Part shown: piece after piece, positions 61,987 through 64,000 of the stretch
How the letters are laid out: the number at the start of each line of letters is the position of its first letter
How positions within the stretch are numbered: the first letter of the stretch is position 1
Source of the DNA: VBDM01 sp964430565
Lineage (GTDB): Bacteria > Pseudomonadota > Gammaproteobacteria > Burkholderiales > SG8-39
Assembly (NCBI GenBank): GCA_964430565.1
Contig: CAYSFD010000019.1
Span: 62,001-126,000, forward strand
DNA length: 64,000 nucleotides
Direction: 5' to 3'
Program-made: the position numbers and the translations under genes
Notes under the pieces: generated by a model
The model's input: only the letters and a program-made list of their open reading frames with translations
The model's database searches: none
What the model was told of the DNA's origin: nothing

Positions 61987-62952
61987 GTGCGCGCGACTCT
62001 TCCCCTGCTCGAAGTCGGCAATTTTCCGGCGATCCGCAGGAATCGGCTGGAAACGCTCCAGGTCAACCTCGGCTACAAGTGCAACCAGGCGTGCGTGCAT
62101 TGCCACGTCAACGCGGGCCCCACGCGCACCGAGCAGATGGACCGGGAGACGATAGACACCGTGCTCCGCTACCTGGAGGTTTCGGGCGTCGGCACGCTCG
62201 ACATCACCGGTGGCGCGCCGGAGCTGAACCCGCATTTCCGCGAGCTCGTGGCGCACGCCAGCTCGCTTGGCACGCGCGTGATCGACCGCTGCAACCTCAC
62301 GGTGCTTGAAGAGCCGGGGCAGGAAGATCTCGGGGAGTTTCTCGCATGGCAGCGCGTCGAGATCACGGCCTCTTTGCCGTGCTACACCGAAGAACTCGTC
62401 GATCGGCAGCGCGGCAAGGGCGTCTACGAGACGAGCATACGGGCACTCAAACGCCTCAACTCGCTCGGCTATGGGCGGGATGGGTCGGATCTCGCGCTTA
62501 ACCTCGTGTATAACCCGCAAGGGGCGTCGCTGCCGCCTGCGCAGGAGAAGCTCGAGGCGGACTACAAGCGGGTGCTCGGCGAGCGCTTCGGAATCCGCTT
62601 CAACAAGCTCTACGTACTTACCAACATGCCGATCGCCCGATTCGGCTCGATGCTCATTTCCAAAGGCCGGTTCAACGCCTACATGAAGCTGCTGCAGCAA
62701 TCGTTTCGCGAAGAGAATCTCGACTCGGTCATGTGCAGAAGCCTCATTTCGGTCGACTGGCAGGGCTACGTCTACGACTGCGATTTCAACCAGATGCTGG
62801 GTTTGCCGCTGAAAGTGGCGGGGCGCGCGCGCGTCAAGCTCGCCGATCTGGTGGCGCGCGATCTCGCCGGAAATCCGATCGTGGTGAAGGACCACTGCTT
62901 CGGCTGCACGGCGGGGCAGGGCTCGAGCTGCGGCGGCGCGCTCGATGGTTGA
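61987..62952 (+). CDS. arsS: Arsenosugar biosynthesis radical SAM protein ArsS-like
   Basis: A 321-residue radical SAM enzyme. The cluster motif is CNQACVHCH (Cx3Cx2C), DITGGAPELNPHFRELV follows as in ArsS, and the C-terminal Cys-rich motif CFGCTAGQGSSCGGAL is diagnostic. ArsS is placed in arsenosugar or related arsenical biosynthesis; some homologues are selenoproteins, but here the positions are Cys. Start GTG 61987. It overlaps the next gene by eight bases. No arsM methyltransferase lies beside it in the window. Confidence 0.88.
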   Translation: MRATLPLLEVGNFPAIRRNRLETLQVNLGYKCNQACVHCHVNAGPTRTEQMDRETIDTVLRYLEVSGVGTLDITGGAPELNPHFRELVAHASSLGTRVIDRCNLTVLEEPGQEDLGEFLAWQRVEITASLPCYTEELVDRQRGKGVYETSIRALKRLNSLGYGRDGSDLALNLVYNPQGASLPPAQEKLEADYKRVLGERFGIRFNKLYVLTNMPIARFGSMLISKGRFNAYMKLLQQSFREENLDSVMCRSLISVDWQGYVYDCDFNQMLGLPLKVAGRARVKLADLVARDLAGNPIVVKDHCFGCTAGQGSSCGGALDG

Positions 62953-63934
62953 ACAAGTTGAACGGGCTTCGGACGAGTTCAGGCGCAAGCCTGGCCGGTC
63001 CTGTCCGCGCCATTACCGTTACTCGCCGGCCGTCTTCGCTCGGCCTGCGGACCTCAAGGCCGAATCGCTCTTCATCGTCGGGGGACTTTACGGCAATCCT
63101 TTCGCGCTTGAGACAGTGCTTGCTCTCGCGCGGCGGGAAAACGCGGCGCTCGTCTTCAACGGCGACTTCAACTGGTTCAACGTGGACGCCGAGGGATTTT
63201 CGGCGGTCAACGAGTCTGTTCTGCGCCACGCCGCGCTGCGCGGCAACGTCGAGACCGAGATCGCGGGCGAGGACGCCGGGGCGGGGTGCGGTTGCGCTTA
63301 CCCCGAGTGGGTCGGTGATGCTGAGGTAGACCGATCGAACCACATCCTGGAACGCCTGCGCGCGGCGGCGCGCGGCTTTCCGGATTTGCGCGCGCGATTG
63401 GGAGATCTCCCCATGCACCTGGTCGTGGAGATCGGGGGCTTGCGAGTGGGCATCGCCCACGGCGACGCCGAATCGCTTGCCGGCTGGCAGTTTTCGCAGG
63501 AAGCGCTGCGCGAGCGTCCCGAGCGCGCGCAGGCGCTGCTGACGGTCGCGGGCATCGACCTGTTCGCCTGCACGCATACCTGTCTGCCGGTGATGCAGGA
63601 GTTCGTCACGCCGCGCGGAAGAGCGCTCGTGGTCAACAACGGCGCCGCGGGGATGCCGAATTTCCGCGATACGCGCTTCGGCCTCGCAACGCGCATCGCC
63701 GCAGAGCCCTCGGGGGAGGCCCTCTACGGCACGCGCCTCGGCGCGGTCGTCGTCGAAGCCGTCCCGGTGCGCTACGACCACGACGCGTGGCTCGCCCGGT
63801 TCGACAGCGTCTGGCCGGGCGATTCGCCCGCGTCGCTTTCCTACCGCCAACGCATCGCTTCAGGTCCCGCCTACGAATTGGACCAGGCTCTGCGGCTGAG
63901 CGTGAACCCCGGTGCGCTCACGCGCGCTGCCTGA
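62945..63934 (+). CDS. Calcineurin-like metallophosphoesterase family protein
   Basis: A 329-residue protein with a metallophosphoesterase pattern: FIVGGLYGNPFALETVLAL (in place of DxH the first motif reads GGLYGN), LVFNGDFNWFNVD (GDxxx), LRGNVETEI (GNxE), VGIAHGDAES (GH/D) and FACTHTCLPV with NNGAAGMPN at the end. The first metal ligand motif is altered, so activity is uncertain. The eight-base overlap with arsS suggests a linked role in the arsenical pathway. Confidence 0.75.
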   Translation: MVEQVERASDEFRRKPGRSCPRHYRYSPAVFARPADLKAESLFIVGGLYGNPFALETVLALARRENAALVFNGDFNWFNVDAEGFSAVNESVLRHAALRGNVETEIAGEDAGAGCGCAYPEWVGDAEVDRSNHILERLRAAARGFPDLRARLGDLPMHLVVEIGGLRVGIAHGDAESLAGWQFSQEALRERPERAQALLTVAGIDLFACTHTCLPVMQEFVTPRGRALVVNNGAAGMPNFRDTRFGLATRIAAEPSGEALYGTRLGAVVVEAVPVRYDHDAWLARFDSVWPGDSPASLSYRQRIASGPAYELDQALRLSVNPGALTRAA

Positions 63935-63945
63935 GCCCGGATCGC

Positions 63946-64000
63946 ATGTCATCCCGCCGGCTCCTGCTTGCGGCGCTCATCCTCGGTCTGATCGCGGCCT
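63946..64000 (+). CDS. Start of a membrane protein, cut by the window edge
   Basis: ATG 63946 begins MSSRRLLLAALILGLIAA, a hydrophobic N-terminus. It follows the metallophosphoesterase by 11 bases. A TVP38/TMEM64-type membrane protein often follows arsS in other genomes, but 18 residues are too few to tell. Confidence 0.5.
   Translation, partial: MSSRRLLLAALILGLIAA

Overview
The window is high-GC proteobacterial chromosome and almost certainly betaproteobacterial. It carries the usual betaproteobacterial order murC-murB-ddl-ftsQ-ftsA-ftsZ-lpxC, dciA/M23 peptidase/secA/argJ, Nudix/yacG/zapD/coaE/pilD/pilC, ypjD/ffh, rpsP-rimM-trmD-rplS, ribBX-ribH-nusB-thiL-pgpA-pncC and recA-recX...alaS. I see no rRNA, tRNA, CRISPR array, phage or complete insertion sequence. 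Genus cannot be fixed from the sequence alone; an environmental betaproteobacterium near Burkholderiales/Nitrosomonadales is the best guess.

Layout. 1-6.9 kb: end of the division and cell-wall cluster plus lpxC. 6.9-14.5 kb: dciA, an M23 peptidase, secA, argJ, a DUF815 ATPase and a Nudix-ThiE fusion. 14.5-21.3 kb: an orphan receiver, then a minus-strand block (yacG, zapD, coaE, pilD, pilC, CorB-like, ypjD). 21.4-26.2 kb: ffh, then an accessory pocket with a DUF2235 hydrolase, small unknown genes, an integron-type gene cassette with a well-formed attC site, and a peroxiredoxin. 26.2-35.9 kb: ribosome maturation, riboflavin, thiamine and NAD salvage genes and an AmmeMemoRadiSam locus. 35.8-38.1 kb: a heptosyltransferase, a 2OG-Fe(II) oxygenase and a MAPEG protein on the minus strand. 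38.3-48.2 kb: recA-recX with a LexA box, transporters, alaS, a decayed DUF6152/DUF6644 locus, an AAA ATPase and aroG. 48.2-53.4 kb: a cyclic-nucleotide-binding protein, tctBA, a second decayed cassette, and an ECF sigma/anti-sigma pair with a cobalamin adenosyltransferase. 53.5-57 kb: a PhnDCEE-type ABC importer. 57-61.5 kb: a TetR-led detoxification cluster (GST, peroxiredoxin-like, CMD, DUF302, OsmC). 61.9 kb to end: ArsS-like radical SAM enzyme, a metallophosphoesterase and the start of another gene.

The conserved genes are ordinary; the unexplained structure lies at gene ends and between genes. Three genes (ftsA, the ammeB-ammeA fusion and yacG) have a second, displaced copy of their 3' coding end beyond an insert: a hairpin element, a REP-like element and a receiver gene respectively. 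In two of them the displaced tail still shows the expected stop-codon overlap with the neighbouring gene. Several families of palindromic repeats are spread through the intergenic spaces, and one family supplies the stop codon of two different genes. The cassette at 24.7-25.2 kb has a perfect R''/R' complement, which is the signature of integrase-mediated insertion although no integrase is in the window.
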